Origin: Planctomycetota bacterium
GTDB taxonomy: Bacteria > Planctomycetota > SZUA-567 > JAKLDR01
Direction of reading: 5' to 3'
NCBI GenBank assembly: GCA_022703445.1
Contig: JAKLDR010000006.1
Location: forward strand, 49,424 to 113,423
DNA: 64,000 nt
Under the pieces are notes generated by a model. It did no database searches and had not been told where the DNA came from. It saw only the letters and a program-made list of their open reading frames with translations. The position numbers were made by a program, and so were the translations under genes. Positions within the stretch are counted from its first letter, which is position 1, and each line of letters starts with the position of its first letter. This document shows, piece by piece, positions 33,272 through 41,838 of the stretch.

Positions 33272-33784
33272 ATGATACTGAAACCGCAGGACGTGCTCGT
33301 GCTGCTCAAGCTCGTCGTCTGGCGCGGCCGGACCTGGAGTTACCAGGAACTGGCCGAGGCACTCGGCATGAGCGCTTCCGAAGTCCATGCCGGACTGAAC
33401 CGCGCGTTCGCCGCCGGTCTGGTCGATGTCGACCGCAAGCAGCCCATCCGGCAGGCGCTGAGCGAGTTCCTGCTGCACGGGGTCAAATACATGTGTCCCC
33501 CCGAACGTGGCGGGGCGACCCGTGGTGTGCCCACCGGCGGCGCGGCGCCCTTCGTCGCCGAGGCCTTCGCTGCGGGCGAGGAACCCGCCCCGGTCTGGCC
33601 CTGCCCTGAGGGCAAGGTGCGCGGCGTCGCCTTCGAGCCGCTCTACCGGTCAGTCCCCGAGGCCGCGGCCCGCGACGAGGAACTCTACCGACTGCTGGTG
33701 CTCGTCGACCTGATCCGCGGAGGCAGCGCCCGCGAGCAGGCCTGGGCGACCTCCGAACTGCAGCGGATCATCGAGCCGGCATGA
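33272..33784 (+). CDS. Winged-helix DNA-binding protein, putative antitoxin
   Basis: 170 residues. The N-terminal part is a helix-turn-helix or winged helix (WSYQELAEALGMSASEVHAG, then LNRAFAAGLVDVDRK). The C-terminal part is a conserved-looking region without a recognised domain. The ATG is 7 nt past the palindrome with no Shine-Dalgarno, so the message is probably leaderless. The stop overlaps the start of the nucleotidyltransferase gene (ATGA). Regulator plus nucleotidyltransferase with operator and coupling is the layout of AbiE-like toxin-antitoxin pairs. A plain regulator is the alternative. Confidence 0.7.
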   Translation: MILKPQDVLVLLKLVVWRGRTWSYQELAEALGMSASEVHAGLNRAFAAGLVDVDRKQPIRQALSEFLLHGVKYMCPPERGGATRGVPTGGAAPFVAEAFAAGEEPAPVWPCPEGKVRGVAFEPLYRSVPEAAARDEELYRLLVLVDLIRGGSAREQAWATSELQRIIEPA

Positions 33785-34491
33785 GCCCGTCGAACAACGC
33801 CAACCTGGATCTGCTCGTCCGGGCGGCCCGGGCGCTGGGCCCCCTGCGCGACAGGGTGGCGTTTCTGGGCGGGGCGACCACCGTGCTTCTGCTCACCGAT
33901 CCGGCGGCTCCCGCAGTGCGGTCCACGCTGGACGTCGACGTCATCGCGGATGTCTCGGGGCGGACTCAATACTACCAACTCGAAGAAGAGCTTCGCTCCC
34001 TCGGCTTCCGGCAGGAGCCTCGTGCGGGCGAGCCGATCTGCCGCTGGCACCTCGACGATCTGGTCCTGGACGTGATACCGACGGCGCCGGAGATCCTGGG
34101 CTTCTCCAACCGCTGGTATGCCGAGGCGCTGCGCAGCGCCACCCGGCGGACCGTCGGCGCCGGGCTCGAGATCCGGCTGGTAACCGCCCCGCACTTCCTG
34201 GCCACCAAGCTCGAGGCCCTGCAGGGGCGCGGCGCGGGCGACTTCCTGGCCAGCCACGACCTTGAAGACATCGTCACCCTGGTCGACGGGCGCGAGGAGC
34301 TGGCTGCGGAGTTGTGCGGAGCCTCGGCGGCCCTCAGGGCCTATGTGCGAGAGACGCTGGGCGCGCTCCTTGGGAACTCGCGTTTCGTCGAGGCCCTTCC
34401 GGGGCACCTCCCGCCCGACGAGGCCAGCCAGCGGCGCGGCCCGCTGGTGCTGGCTCGCCTCAGGGCAATGGCTCAGGGGCAAGCGGAATAG
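33781..34491 (+). CDS. Nucleotidyltransferase of the AbiEii type, putative toxin
   Basis: 236 residues. The nucleotidyltransferase core is visible as FLGGATTVLL followed by STLDVDVIADV (GG...DxD-type metal site), then WHLDDLVLDVIP as the third acidic motif, and APHFLATKLEAL, ending in a helical tail. AbiEii/MenT-type enzymes transfer nucleotides to tRNA or other targets and arrest growth. It is coupled to the preceding HTH gene through ATGA. An antibiotic-modifying or housekeeping nucleotidyltransferase cannot be excluded. Confidence 0.75.
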   Translation: MSPSNNANLDLLVRAARALGPLRDRVAFLGGATTVLLLTDPAAPAVRSTLDVDVIADVSGRTQYYQLEEELRSLGFRQEPRAGEPICRWHLDDLVLDVIPTAPEILGFSNRWYAEALRSATRRTVGAGLEIRLVTAPHFLATKLEALQGRGAGDFLASHDLEDIVTLVDGREELAAELCGASAALRAYVRETLGALLGNSRFVEALPGHLPPDEASQRRGPLVLARLRAMAQGQAE

Positions 34492-34499
34492 AGCCGCGC

Positions 34500-34528
34500 T
34501 TGCGCGCCATCGTCGGGCGGGGTAAGCT
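34500..34528 (+). promoter_or_regulatory. TTGCGC-N17-TAAGCT promoter (copy 1 of 3)
   Basis: TTGCGC (34500-34505), 17 nt rich in GGGCGGGG at its end, TAAGCT (34523-34528). The other copies precede the genes at 42339 and 52915. It is the only copy on the plus strand and stands ahead of the HEAT gene that carries the shared membrane module. Confidence 0.6.
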
Positions 34529-34543
34529 GACGGCGGAGGACGT

Positions 34544-35551
34544 ATGCCGGAGACCGCGGACCAGCCCGCCCCGCCTCCCCGCACCTGGCGGCCGATGCTT
34601 CTCTGGACCGCCGGGCTCCTGTTGTCGCTGGGCCTGGCTTGGCTCATTGGCGCGGTGGCGGTTCCGGTGTGGCAGGTGCATCGGGTCATGGCCGCCTATG
34701 ACTCCGACATCGCGGCGAGTCAACTTCCTGGTTGGACGCTGGCCCCCGCCGACCAACTGGGTGGGCAAGCCGCTGCCGCTCGCAAGATCGACCTTTACCT
34801 GCGGATGCCGGACTTTCTGGCCAGCCACAAACGTAGCGCGATCGATTGGCTGCGTTACTGCGGCCAGGCGGGTGTCGGGCCAAGCCTTCGCATGCTCCGC
34901 AGCCCCAACGACCAACTGCGAGCCCGGGCCTACTCGGCGTTATTCACCCTAGGTTATGTGGTGAAGCCGGATGAGGGGCCGGCGATGACACCTGAATCCT
35001 ATCTGGCGCTATTGGCGGGAGGTGCCTACGACCGGTCCGCGCAGGTTCGCAGTGTCGTCGCCTTCAATCTCAAGTACTACGAGGCGTGCAGGTGCCACGC
35101 GACAACACTCACTAAGGACAGGCAGCCACCGCGGCCGGAAGTCAGTCGGGCCATGGTGTCGCTGTTGGCCGATCCGGACGAAGCGGTCCGCCTGGCGGCA
35201 GCTGCGCAGGACCCTGGCGTGGGGATCCCTTTTGCCACGGACGACCCCGCGGTCATCGCAGCACTGGTGCGGCTGCTCACCGACAAATCGGCTAAAGTGC
35301 GCGGTGCGGTACCCGGCCGGCTGCGGTATTGCGACATCTCGCGCCTGCCGTTCAGTCAGGAAGTCATCGACGCGCTGGTACGGGCGTCCAGTGATCCGTC
35401 GGCCGAAGTGCGCGGCGTGGCGGCGGAAATGCTCGGGCTCTGCAACTCACGCCCCATGGCGGTTCTCCAGGCTCTGGAGCGGCTCAAGACCGACCCCGAA
35501 GAGAAAGTTCGCGACGCCGCGGCCGAGGCTCTGACGAAGCTTGGTGGCTAG
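34544..35551 (+). CDS. Membrane-anchored HEAT-repeat protein
   Basis: 335 residues. Starts with the shared module (PAPPPRTWRPM, then one membrane helix at about 20-45), like the genes at 49662 and 51311. The motif LGGQAAAARKIDLYLRMPDFLA (broken by family variation) sits at about 70-90 and recurs in the HEAT proteins at 36617 and 51311. HEAT/PBS-lyase-type repeats fill about 130-330 (VSLLADPDEAVRLAAAAQD). The bulk of the protein should lie outside the cytoplasm. GGAGGA precedes the ATG. Scaffold or ligand-binding role is inferred; no enzyme motif seen. Confidence 0.8.
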   Translation: MPETADQPAPPPRTWRPMLLWTAGLLLSLGLAWLIGAVAVPVWQVHRVMAAYDSDIAASQLPGWTLAPADQLGGQAAAARKIDLYLRMPDFLASHKRSAIDWLRYCGQAGVGPSLRMLRSPNDQLRARAYSALFTLGYVVKPDEGPAMTPESYLALLAGGAYDRSAQVRSVVAFNLKYYEACRCHATTLTKDRQPPRPEVSRAMVSLLADPDEAVRLAAAAQDPGVGIPFATDDPAVIAALVRLLTDKSAKVRGAVPGRLRYCDISRLPFSQEVIDALVRASSDPSAEVRGVAAEMLGLCNSRPMAVLQALERLKTDPEEKVRDAAAEALTKLGG

Positions 35552-35589
35552 GAACCCGTGCAACAATCCCGCCGGCCTGTCCGTGACTA

Positions 35590-36630
35590 TCAGTCCATCC
35601 CCTTCAGACTATCGCACGCCATGAACGTGCCGATCATGTCCGACTCGGGCATGGGCTCGGAGACGCGGACGCTGTTGTGCTCCGGCAGGCAGTGTCCGCG
35701 CAGGAAGGAAAAGGCCCCGTCGGGCTTGCGGTGCGCGCCGAGCAGGAAGCCGGCCAGGCGCTCGCCGGCCGCGCGGAGGTCGGCGGGCCGGTGCGAGCCG
35801 GCCAGCTGCCGGTTGAGCGTCCGTAGCACCCATGCGCAGTCCCAGTGGATGCACATGTTGTCCATGCCGAAGCCGCCCTCGCGGTCCTGGAGGGCGAGCA
35901 CGCTGTCGACCGCCCGCGCGGCGGCCGGGAAGCTCCGGCCGCAGGCCAGGTAGGCGAAGAGCACCTTGAAGAGCCCGGCCGCGGCCACCCGGGGATCCTT
36001 GCAGCCGCGGGCGTCGGGCAGGCCGCTCTCTCTGCCGATGACGTCGCGCTCCAGGGCCGCGAAGGCGGCTTCGAGGACGTCGTCGACCTGGCTGGCGCCG
36101 AGCTCCGGGTGGGCCAGGCGGTACGCGCCGACCATCCGGTAGAAGTGCTCGCCGACCAGCCACGGGTTCTGCCAGCCCAGGGCCAGGACCTGCGCGGCCG
36201 ACTCGCCGGGCCGGAGCGGCTCGAAGGCCTGCCGCGGCAGCGGGTGCCGCGGCGCGGCGCCCAGAAGCTCCAGCGCCTCGGCGCAGGCGCCGGTGTGGTG
36301 CTGCCAGATGTGCTCCCAGCTGTGGACGGTGCCGACGCGGTCGGCCTCGGCGATGAGCGGGTCGCGGAAGAGCCCCGACTTCGGGTCCTGGCAGTCGTTG
36401 AGCGCGTCGGCGATCCGGCGACGCGAGGCCTCCGGCATCCGCCCGAGCTCGCCCAGCGCCCCGAGGGCCATCACCGCCGTGGCCGAGCTCTCCAGCGCCC
36501 AGGCGCGCTCCATGTGCCGGTTGTACTTCCAGCGCCCGGTCAGAGTCCCCGGCTTCTCCGCGACGGAGTCGAGCCAGGCCAGGACCCCGGGGCGGATCTC
36601 TTCGAGATGGCTCGAGTCACTCAATGCCAT
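35590..36630 (-). CDS. Soluble prenyltransferase-fold (alpha-toroid) protein
   Basis: 346 residues, no signal or membrane helix. Repeats of the toroid type are seen, e.g. GACAEALELLGAAP, AAGLFKVLFAYLACGRSF and AVDSVLALQDREGGFGMDNM, with WDCAWVLRTLNRQL near the end. No DXDD motif. The start overlaps the stop of the HEAT gene at 36617 by 14 nt, so the two are coupled. Function unknown. Confidence 0.75.
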   Translation of the reverse strand: MALSDSSHLEEIRPGVLAWLDSVAEKPGTLTGRWKYNRHMERAWALESSATAVMALGALGELGRMPEASRRRIADALNDCQDPKSGLFRDPLIAEADRVGTVHSWEHIWQHHTGACAEALELLGAAPRHPLPRQAFEPLRPGESAAQVLALGWQNPWLVGEHFYRMVGAYRLAHPELGASQVDDVLEAAFAALERDVIGRESGLPDARGCKDPRVAAAGLFKVLFAYLACGRSFPAAARAVDSVLALQDREGGFGMDNMCIHWDCAWVLRTLNRQLAGSHRPADLRAAGERLAGFLLGAHRKPDGAFSFLRGHCLPEHNSVRVSEPMPESDMIGTFMACDSLKGMD

Positions 36631-37948
36631 GCTCCTCCCTGACTTGATCGGGCCGCGGAAGTTCCGAAACTGCGGCGCTCACTTCCGGCCGGTCATCCGC
36701 CAGAAGCTTATGCCATGTGACCTGCATTCGCCAGGCATCTTGGGGCGAAAGCTCCGATCTGGCGGCGCTCCTGCACACTTCCGCCAACGATGCGCTCAGA
36801 GCGGCCGAGTCGCCCGGCGTCCGGATCGCCCAGAGCGCCACGGTTGCCTCCAGGCGGACGCAGCCGTGCGGATCCCTGGCGGCCACGGCCAGCGGCTCGA
36901 TGGCCCGCCGATCGCCGATTCTCCCCAGCGCCTCGGCCGCGGTGGCGCGCTCCTCGGCTGCGTCCTCCGGCGCCCATGGATCGGTGAGGCTCCCGTCCGG
37001 AGTGCGCCGCAGCGGACGCTCCATGGATTCACGCTCCTTCCGGAGCATCGCGTCGTCGGTCCCCCGCCGGAGCATGACCAGCAGGGGCTCTACGGCACGG
37101 GCGTCGCCGATCGTGCCCAGGGACTTGGCGGCCTGCAGGCGCACGCAAGCGGCCGGGTCGTCGAGCCCGGCCATAAGCGGCTCCACTGCCTCCGGCCCGT
37201 GGACCGCCAGCACCTCCGCCGCCCGCTTGCGGATGGTCTTGTCGCCGTCGGCGAGCAGGGGCAGCAGCGGGCCTGGGCCCCGTGGATCCTTGAGCAGCTT
37301 GAGCGCCGGCACGGCCTGCTCATGGCCCTTCTGCAGTTCGGCGATGACCGCATCGACGCAGCCCGGATCGCCGATGCGGCCCAGCGACTTGGCGGCCAAG
37401 TGACCGACGTTGGGGTCTCCCAACAGTTCCACCAGGATGGATACGCCTCTGCGGCTGCCGGCGCGGCCGAGGGCCTGGATGGCACCGATGCGTTGGTCCA
37501 GGACACAGTAGCAGGGAGCATCGGCACCGGCCGCATTCCCGCGCTCCCCGCGGATGGTGCGCAGCAGCGGCCCCACGCCGTCCTCGCCGCACTCGCCCAG
37601 GGCCAGCAGGGCGCCGTCGCGGTGGAAGCTGAGGCTGTGATCGCCGACGGCCAACCACGTCGGCATCCGCAGATAGACGCCGATCTTGCGAGCCGCCGCG
37701 GCTGGACCACCGAGATGGTGAACTTCCTCGCGAACCAGCGCCCACATCGCGTCCTCGGTGTACGAGGCAGACAGCGCTTCAATCCGATCCATGATCCGCT
37801 TGTCGGCCTTCCGGACCTCGATCACCGGCGCAACCACCGTCCAGCAGATGAGCCCCAGGAGGAGCAGAAGCCCCAACCCCACGCCCCACCAGACGTAGAC
37901 CGTCCGGGCGCGGTCCTTCAGCTTGGGGGCCTCGACCTCCGCTGTCAT
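36617..37948 (-). CDS. Membrane-anchored HEAT-repeat protein
   Basis: 443 residues from the ATG preceded by GGAGAG at 6 nt; an ATG two codons earlier is possible. One membrane helix at about 20-45 (VWWGVGLGLLLLLGLICWTVV). The family motif appears as LGGPAAAARKIGVYLRMP near 83-100, then ten or so HEAT repeats (KSLGRIGDPGCVDAVIAELQ, then LGTIGDARAVEPLL). Its N-terminal anchor differs in sequence from the PAPPLRTWRPM module, so only the body is shared. Upstream in an operon with the toroid protein. Confidence 0.82.
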   Translation of the reverse strand: MTAEVEAPKLKDRARTVYVWWGVGLGLLLLLGLICWTVVAPVIEVRKADKRIMDRIEALSASYTEDAMWALVREEVHHLGGPAAAARKIGVYLRMPTWLAVGDHSLSFHRDGALLALGECGEDGVGPLLRTIRGERGNAAGADAPCYCVLDQRIGAIQALGRAGSRRGVSILVELLGDPNVGHLAAKSLGRIGDPGCVDAVIAELQKGHEQAVPALKLLKDPRGPGPLLPLLADGDKTIRKRAAEVLAVHGPEAVEPLMAGLDDPAACVRLQAAKSLGTIGDARAVEPLLVMLRRGTDDAMLRKERESMERPLRRTPDGSLTDPWAPEDAAEERATAAEALGRIGDRRAIEPLAVAARDPHGCVRLEATVALWAIRTPGDSAALSASLAEVCRSAARSELSPQDAWRMQVTWHKLLADDRPEVSAAVSELPRPDQVREEHGIE

Positions 37949-38064
37949 GCGCATCTCTCCGCAACCGCGCGCCGACCTGGCTGCCGTTTTAGGCTAACGC
38001 GCACGGAGAGGATGGAGTTCAGCTTGTTCGAGGACGTTCTCCAGCCCTGGAAGCACGCGACTCC

Positions 38065-38096
38065 TGCCTCTGCGCTCCTCCGCGTCCTCTGCGGTA
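38065..38096. repeat. Fragment of the CTCTGCG...CCTCTGCGG repeat family
   Basis: CCTCTGCGCTCCTCCGCGTC followed by CTCTGCGG matches one arm of the repeat at 29973-30108. It occupies part of the 162-nt gap between the GH4 and HEAT genes; no gene was seen there. Confidence 0.5.
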
Positions 38097-38110
38097 AAAG
38101 CCCCGGTCGG

Positions 38111-39532
38111 CTACTCGAACCAGCCTGCCGGCAGCACCTTGCGCTGGGCCTCGAGCATCTCCGCGATGATGGCGTCGGCGTCGCCGACCGCGTTGACGAT
38201 CGGGTCGGTGAGCATCGCCCGGCGCAGCAGCTTCCGGTCGCAGTTCACCGCGGCCTCGACGGTCAGCTCGTGGGTGTCGAGCACCTGCTGGGTGAGGGCT
38301 AGCACGCCGCGGGGCAGCGGATCGCACGGCTCGGGGCACGGGCCGTCCATGTCGATGGCCGAGCGCAGCTCGAGGAAGGCGTCGGCGGCCAGGTTCGGCA
38401 CCGCGCCGCGGTTGGGCTGGTTGATGTAGAAGGACTTGCCGAGCTTGCCCCACATCGACTCGATCACGTCGGTGGCGTGGTCGGCCGGGGTCTTCTCCAG
38501 AAAATCGGCCATGGGCAGCTTCCCGGCCAGGCGCTCGTCGATGACCTGGAAGATCGCGTCGCGCTCCTTCTGGCGCTTGGGGGCGTCGAAGAGGTCGATG
38601 GGCGGGAGCTTGTAGGGCTTGGTCTGGTATCCCTGGTAGAAGGGCACGTATTCCTTGGTGTGGCTGATGCACATCGGCACCACGCCGTAGATCTCGGCCA
38701 GGTCCAGGCGGTAGCGCCCGTTGAAGCGCGCCTTGGAGTGAGGATTCGAGTCCTCGTCGCCGGCGTGCTCGGTGATGTAGCGCAGGTAGGCGGGGATCAG
38801 GTCCTTGCCGCCGAGCTCGAAGCGGGTCAGCCAGGTGACGTGGTTGACGCCGGAGATGTGGATGACCGCCTTGCGCTCCAGTTCCGGGTCGGACTTGCCG
38901 GGGGCCAGCGCCCCGGTCTGCTGCAGGAGCCGCCGGCGCAGGTGCGGCTCGTGCAGGCCGTCGCAGAGCGCGAAGCTCCGGAGCTTCGGCGCATGGCGCA
39001 TGAGCAGGATGCCGTTGACCGCCGTGGGGTTGATGTAGTTGATCACCCAGGCGTCCGGGGCCATCTTCTCGACGTCGCGGGCCACGGCCAGGATCTCGTG
39101 GGCCTCGCGCAGCGAACGGAATATGCCGCCGGGGCCGATGGTGTCGGACGAGCACATGCGCACGCCGTACTTGGCGGAGATGGCCGTGTCCACCCCGCGC
39201 CAGCTGATGCCGTCGTTGGCGAAGGTCAGGACCACGAAGTCGGCGCCGGCCAGGACGTCCTTGCGGTTCGTCGAGCCGACGATGGTGGTGGGCGCCTTGG
39301 CCTCGTCCCGCGCCATCTCGGCGAGCTTGACCATCTTCTTCAGGGTCGGCTCGTGGGTGTCGACCAGGGCGAGCGTCCCGCCGCGGAGCACCGGGCTCGT
39401 GACCATGGCCTTGGTGGCCTGCCGGCCGAAGAACATGCTGCCCGCCCCGACGATGACCACCTTGGGGCCCTTGGCGCCCTTCGCGGCGGTCTTGGCGGCG
39501 GCCTTGGTCCCGGATGCAGCCTTGCTGGACAT
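38111..39532 (-). CDS. GH4-family protein with atypical CDG motif
   Basis: 473 residues after an Ala/Lys-rich head (MSSKAASGTKAAAKTAAKGA) not seen in the first GH4. NAD motif VVIVGAGSMFFG at 25-36, NYINPT near 165, and GVNHVTWL. At the metal/specificity position it has C-D-G-L where the first GH4 has C-H-G-V; CD-type motifs are known from 6-phospho-alpha-glucosidases, so substrate and activity may differ. A GGAGGCAACA ribosome binding site precedes the ATG. Divergent from the AraC gene at 39886, mirroring the arrangement at 4.8 kb. Confidence 0.82.
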   Translation of the reverse strand: MSSKAASGTKAAAKTAAKGAKGPKVVIVGAGSMFFGRQATKAMVTSPVLRGGTLALVDTHEPTLKKMVKLAEMARDEAKAPTTIVGSTNRKDVLAGADFVVLTFANDGISWRGVDTAISAKYGVRMCSSDTIGPGGIFRSLREAHEILAVARDVEKMAPDAWVINYINPTAVNGILLMRHAPKLRSFALCDGLHEPHLRRRLLQQTGALAPGKSDPELERKAVIHISGVNHVTWLTRFELGGKDLIPAYLRYITEHAGDEDSNPHSKARFNGRYRLDLAEIYGVVPMCISHTKEYVPFYQGYQTKPYKLPPIDLFDAPKRQKERDAIFQVIDERLAGKLPMADFLEKTPADHATDVIESMWGKLGKSFYINQPNRGAVPNLAADAFLELRSAIDMDGPCPEPCDPLPRGVLALTQQVLDTHELTVEAAVNCDRKLLRRAMLTDPIVNAVGDADAIIAEMLEAQRKVLPAGWFE

Positions 39533-39757
39533 TGTTGCCTCCCTTTCTCCCTGGCGTCCCGCGGCCGGCGGTCGCTTTCCCGCGAGCTCCCGGCCGCTTT
39601 CTACAGGGGAGTGTACCCAGCGGCCATCAGAAAAGGAATGGAGGATAGTTGCAAATACCTGGATTATGTTATCATATGCGGCATGATCGCCAAGTGCACT
39701 CCCCGGGTGTCTGGGCCGGTTCCTTTGATGCCAGCCCGGCCGAGGCGACCCACGCCG

Positions 39758-39860
39758 GAACCGCAGAATGTCGAATGTCGATTGCAGAATCACGAAAGCC
39801 GAGGGTGGACATGGACCGAACTTCTGACTTCATCATTCGGTGTTCGACATTCTGCGGTTC
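39758..39860. repeat. 18-bp perfect inverted repeat in the GH4/AraC gap
   Basis: GAACCGCAGAATGTCGAA (39758-39775) is perfectly complementary to TTCGACATTCTGCGGTTC (39843-39860), 67 nt apart, with GAATGTCGA-type subrepeats. The rest of the 353-nt gap has an AT-rich stretch around 39658-39690 (TTATGTTATCATATG) that may hold the divergent promoters. No gene was seen. Confidence 0.65.
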
Positions 39861-39885
39861 GCTGTAGTCCGGCATCGGCGCAGAT

Positions 39886-40692
39886 ATGACGACACACACT
39901 CCGGAGCCGGCGCCCTTCGCGGTGCGCACCGCCGGGCACATCTTCAACCAGCCGCGCCACTCCACGCCGGGGACCCGCCAGGGCGACGTGATGCTCACCG
40001 TCTTCCTCTCGGGCCGGGGCAGCTACTGGCTGGGGGGCGAGCGCCTGGAGGTCGGCCCGGGCTCGGTGGGGCTGGTGCCCCCCGACCGCCCCGGGATCCT
40101 GATGGCCGAGCCGGAGGCGCCCTACGACCACTTCTACTGCCGCTTCGGCGGCGGCTACGCCCACCGCCTGGCCGCGGAGATCCGCACCGCGCACGGCGGC
40201 GCGCGCTTCTTCCGCGACGAACGCGCCGGCGAGGTGGCCGGACTTCTGCGCCTGATGGGCACCTTCCACCGCGCCGAGCTGCCCGCGCGGATGGGCGGGC
40301 AGGAGCTGCTGCTCGCCCGGGCGCTGGTGCTACTCGCCGCCGCGCCGGAGCCGCCGGGTGGGGCCGCGCTCACCGCCGCGGCCGTCGGCCACTACCTTCG
40401 GGAGCACGTCGCCGAGCCCTTCGTCCTGGCGGAGATGGCCGCGCACTTCGGCGTCTCGCGGACCTCGCTCTGCCGGGCGGTGAAGAAGCTCTGCGGGAAG
40501 ACCGCGCAGCAGCTGGCCGAAGACGTGAAGGTCGAGTGGGCCGGGACGCTCTTGGCCGGCGGGGCCGCCACCGTCTCCGAGGCCGCCGGGCGCGTCGGCT
40601 ACGCCGACCCCTTCTACTTCTCGCGGGTCTTCCGGAGGCGGACGGGCGTCTCCCCGCGCGACTGGGCGGCCCGGGGGCGGGAGGGGAGGTAA
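39886..40692 (+). CDS. AraC-family transcriptional regulator
   Basis: 268 residues. Cupin-type sensor (VFLSGRGSYWLGGERLEVGP, then PYDHFYCRFGG) and a C-terminal AraC domain (LAEMAAHFGVSRTSLCRAVK, then VSEAAGRVGYADPFYFSRVF) ending GVSPRDW. Third AraC gene in the window and the second paired divergently with a GH4 gene, so control of that gene is likely. Confidence 0.87.
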   Translation: MTTHTPEPAPFAVRTAGHIFNQPRHSTPGTRQGDVMLTVFLSGRGSYWLGGERLEVGPGSVGLVPPDRPGILMAEPEAPYDHFYCRFGGGYAHRLAAEIRTAHGGARFFRDERAGEVAGLLRLMGTFHRAELPARMGGQELLLARALVLLAAAPEPPGGAALTAAAVGHYLREHVAEPFVLAEMAAHFGVSRTSLCRAVKKLCGKTAQQLAEDVKVEWAGTLLAGGAATVSEAAGRVGYADPFYFSRVFRRRTGVSPRDWAARGREGR

Positions 40693-40895
40693 ACGCCGGT
40701 GGGCCGAGCCAGCGACACTCGATTTACATAAGCACAAGCCAGGGTATGACAGTCCCAATACATAAGCGCAAGCCACGCGTTGGCGCACCATGCGATTCGA
40801 GCCAAGCCGGATGTCATTACAGGCTGCAGGCATCGGACGGGGATGGGCGGTGAGCAGGAAGCTGGCGCGTTATGATGGATGCCGTCCCCGGAGGC
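40693..40895. other. Gap with short direct repeats, no gene seen
   Basis: 203 nt between convergent genes. The only structure noticed is two copies of ACATAAGC(A/G)CAAGCCA about 40 nt apart. No promoter, terminator or coding sequence could be supported. It marks the left edge of the lower-GC accessory island. Confidence 0.4.
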
Positions 40896-41195
40896 CTACG
40901 TGCTTTCGAGCGCCTCGTCAACCGCCCGCTCAGCGGCTTCCAGCTTCGCGCGCACGCGTGCGAGACGCTCCTTCGTGACCGCCGTGACCTGGGCCAGCAC
41001 GCTTGGAGACACTCTCCAGCCTTGGCCGGAGATGCCGGTGGCACCATAGACATAGGACCGGATGCATCGAAGGATCTGAGAATTGAGCGAGCGGCCTTCC
41101 TTCTTGGCGATGGCCTGGATGTGGCCGAGGAGCTCATCGTCGATCCGGACTTCCAGATGACGTTCCAGCCTGCGCCCTGTCTTCCTGCTGCCCAT
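40896..41195 (-). CDS. Ribbon-helix-helix (Arc/CopG-like) DNA-binding protein
   Basis: 99 residues. Residues about 8-45 match the Arc-type fold (LERHLEVRIDDELLGHIQAI, then KKEGRSLNSQILRCIRSYV). The C-terminal half is an Ala/Glu/Arg-rich helix. Last gene of the unidirectional array. The ATG follows the -10 of a repeat copy by only 6 nt, predicting a leaderless message. It may be an orphan antitoxin-like regulator or the regulator of the repeated promoters; both are inference. Confidence 0.75.
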   Translation of the reverse strand: MGSRKTGRRLERHLEVRIDDELLGHIQAIAKKEGRSLNSQILRCIRSYVYGATGISGQGWRVSPSVLAQVTAVTKERLARVRAKLEAAERAVDEALEST

Positions 41196-41201
41196 GTCCT
41201 T

Positions 41202-41228
41202 GTTCTCCCCGCCCTCGGCGCGCCGCAA
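41202..41228 (-). promoter_or_regulatory. Array promoter repeat, copy 1 (variant)
   Basis: Minus strand: TTGCGG, 15-nt GC spacer, GAGAAC. One base shorter than the other copies and with a changed -35, so the most degenerate copy. Drives the RHH gene. Confidence 0.5.
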
Positions 41229-41243
41229 CAAAGCCGGTAGGAA

Positions 41244-41723
41244 TCAGCGCAGTTTGTCGAGGTTGCGCTCTCGTATCACTTTGGCCACTGCCCTGGCCAG
41301 CCGGCCTCGCTCCTCAGTTGCCCATAGCGTGCGGTCGAGAGGCCGGAACCGTGCTTCAAGAAGCTCCTCGGCGCATTCATTCATGTATACATTCGTCCCG
41401 CTTGGCCCGATCCTGAGCGCCCCATCAGGAAAGAAGTGCATGGCGTCGCGACAGGCCTTCGCGGCCTCCGGAAACCCTAGAAAGGCGAAAGTATCTGCCA
41501 AGAGGGGCGTCAGATCCCGGCCGTCCTTCCAGAAAGCTCCCTCAAACCAGTACCTGAAGCCCCCATTCATGATGTAGCCGTTGGCCCACAGGGGCAGAAC
41601 AACAGCTTGCTCCCGAAAGCTCAGAGACTCGATGCCCGACTTGGTGGCTACCTTGCATAGCCTGCCAAACACCCGGTCCACCATTTCCTTGTACGCCGTG
41701 CTGTGCCCGCGGGACGAGTTCAT
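41244..41723 (-). CDS. DUF4375-like protein
   Basis: 159 residues from the ATG preceded by GAAGAGG; the frame is open upstream and an ATG inside the repeat (41804) is an alternative. The core (AYKEMVDRVFGRL, then NGYIMNGGFRYWFEGAFWKD and FAFLGFPEAAKACRDAMHFF) is typical of DUF4375/DMP19, a family often found next to immunity or DNA-mimic proteins. Cytoplasmic, function unproven. Has its own array promoter and shares orientation with all neighbours. Confidence 0.75.
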   Translation of the reverse strand: MNSSRGHSTAYKEMVDRVFGRLCKVATKSGIESLSFREQAVVLPLWANGYIMNGGFRYWFEGAFWKDGRDLTPLLADTFAFLGFPEAAKACRDAMHFFPDGALRIGPSGTNVYMNECAEELLEARFRPLDRTLWATEERGRLARAVAKVIRERNLDKLR

Positions 41724-41802
41724 CGGCCTCTTCGCCCGCGGCGCACATCTGCCTTTTCTGGAGCCTGTCACTGTAATCGCCCCTGTTCGCAGACCGCGTG
41801 CC

Positions 41803-41830
41803 ATTCTCTCCGCCCCTCGGCGCGGCGCAA
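41803..41830 (-). promoter_or_regulatory. Array promoter repeat, copy 2
   Basis: Minus strand: TTGCGC (41830-41825), 16-nt spacer CGCGCCGAGGGGCGGA, GAGAAT (41808-41803). The upstream end includes the stop-proximal TAGGCCACC of the DUF6882-like gene. Confidence 0.65.
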
Positions 41831-41838
41831 CCGGTGGC

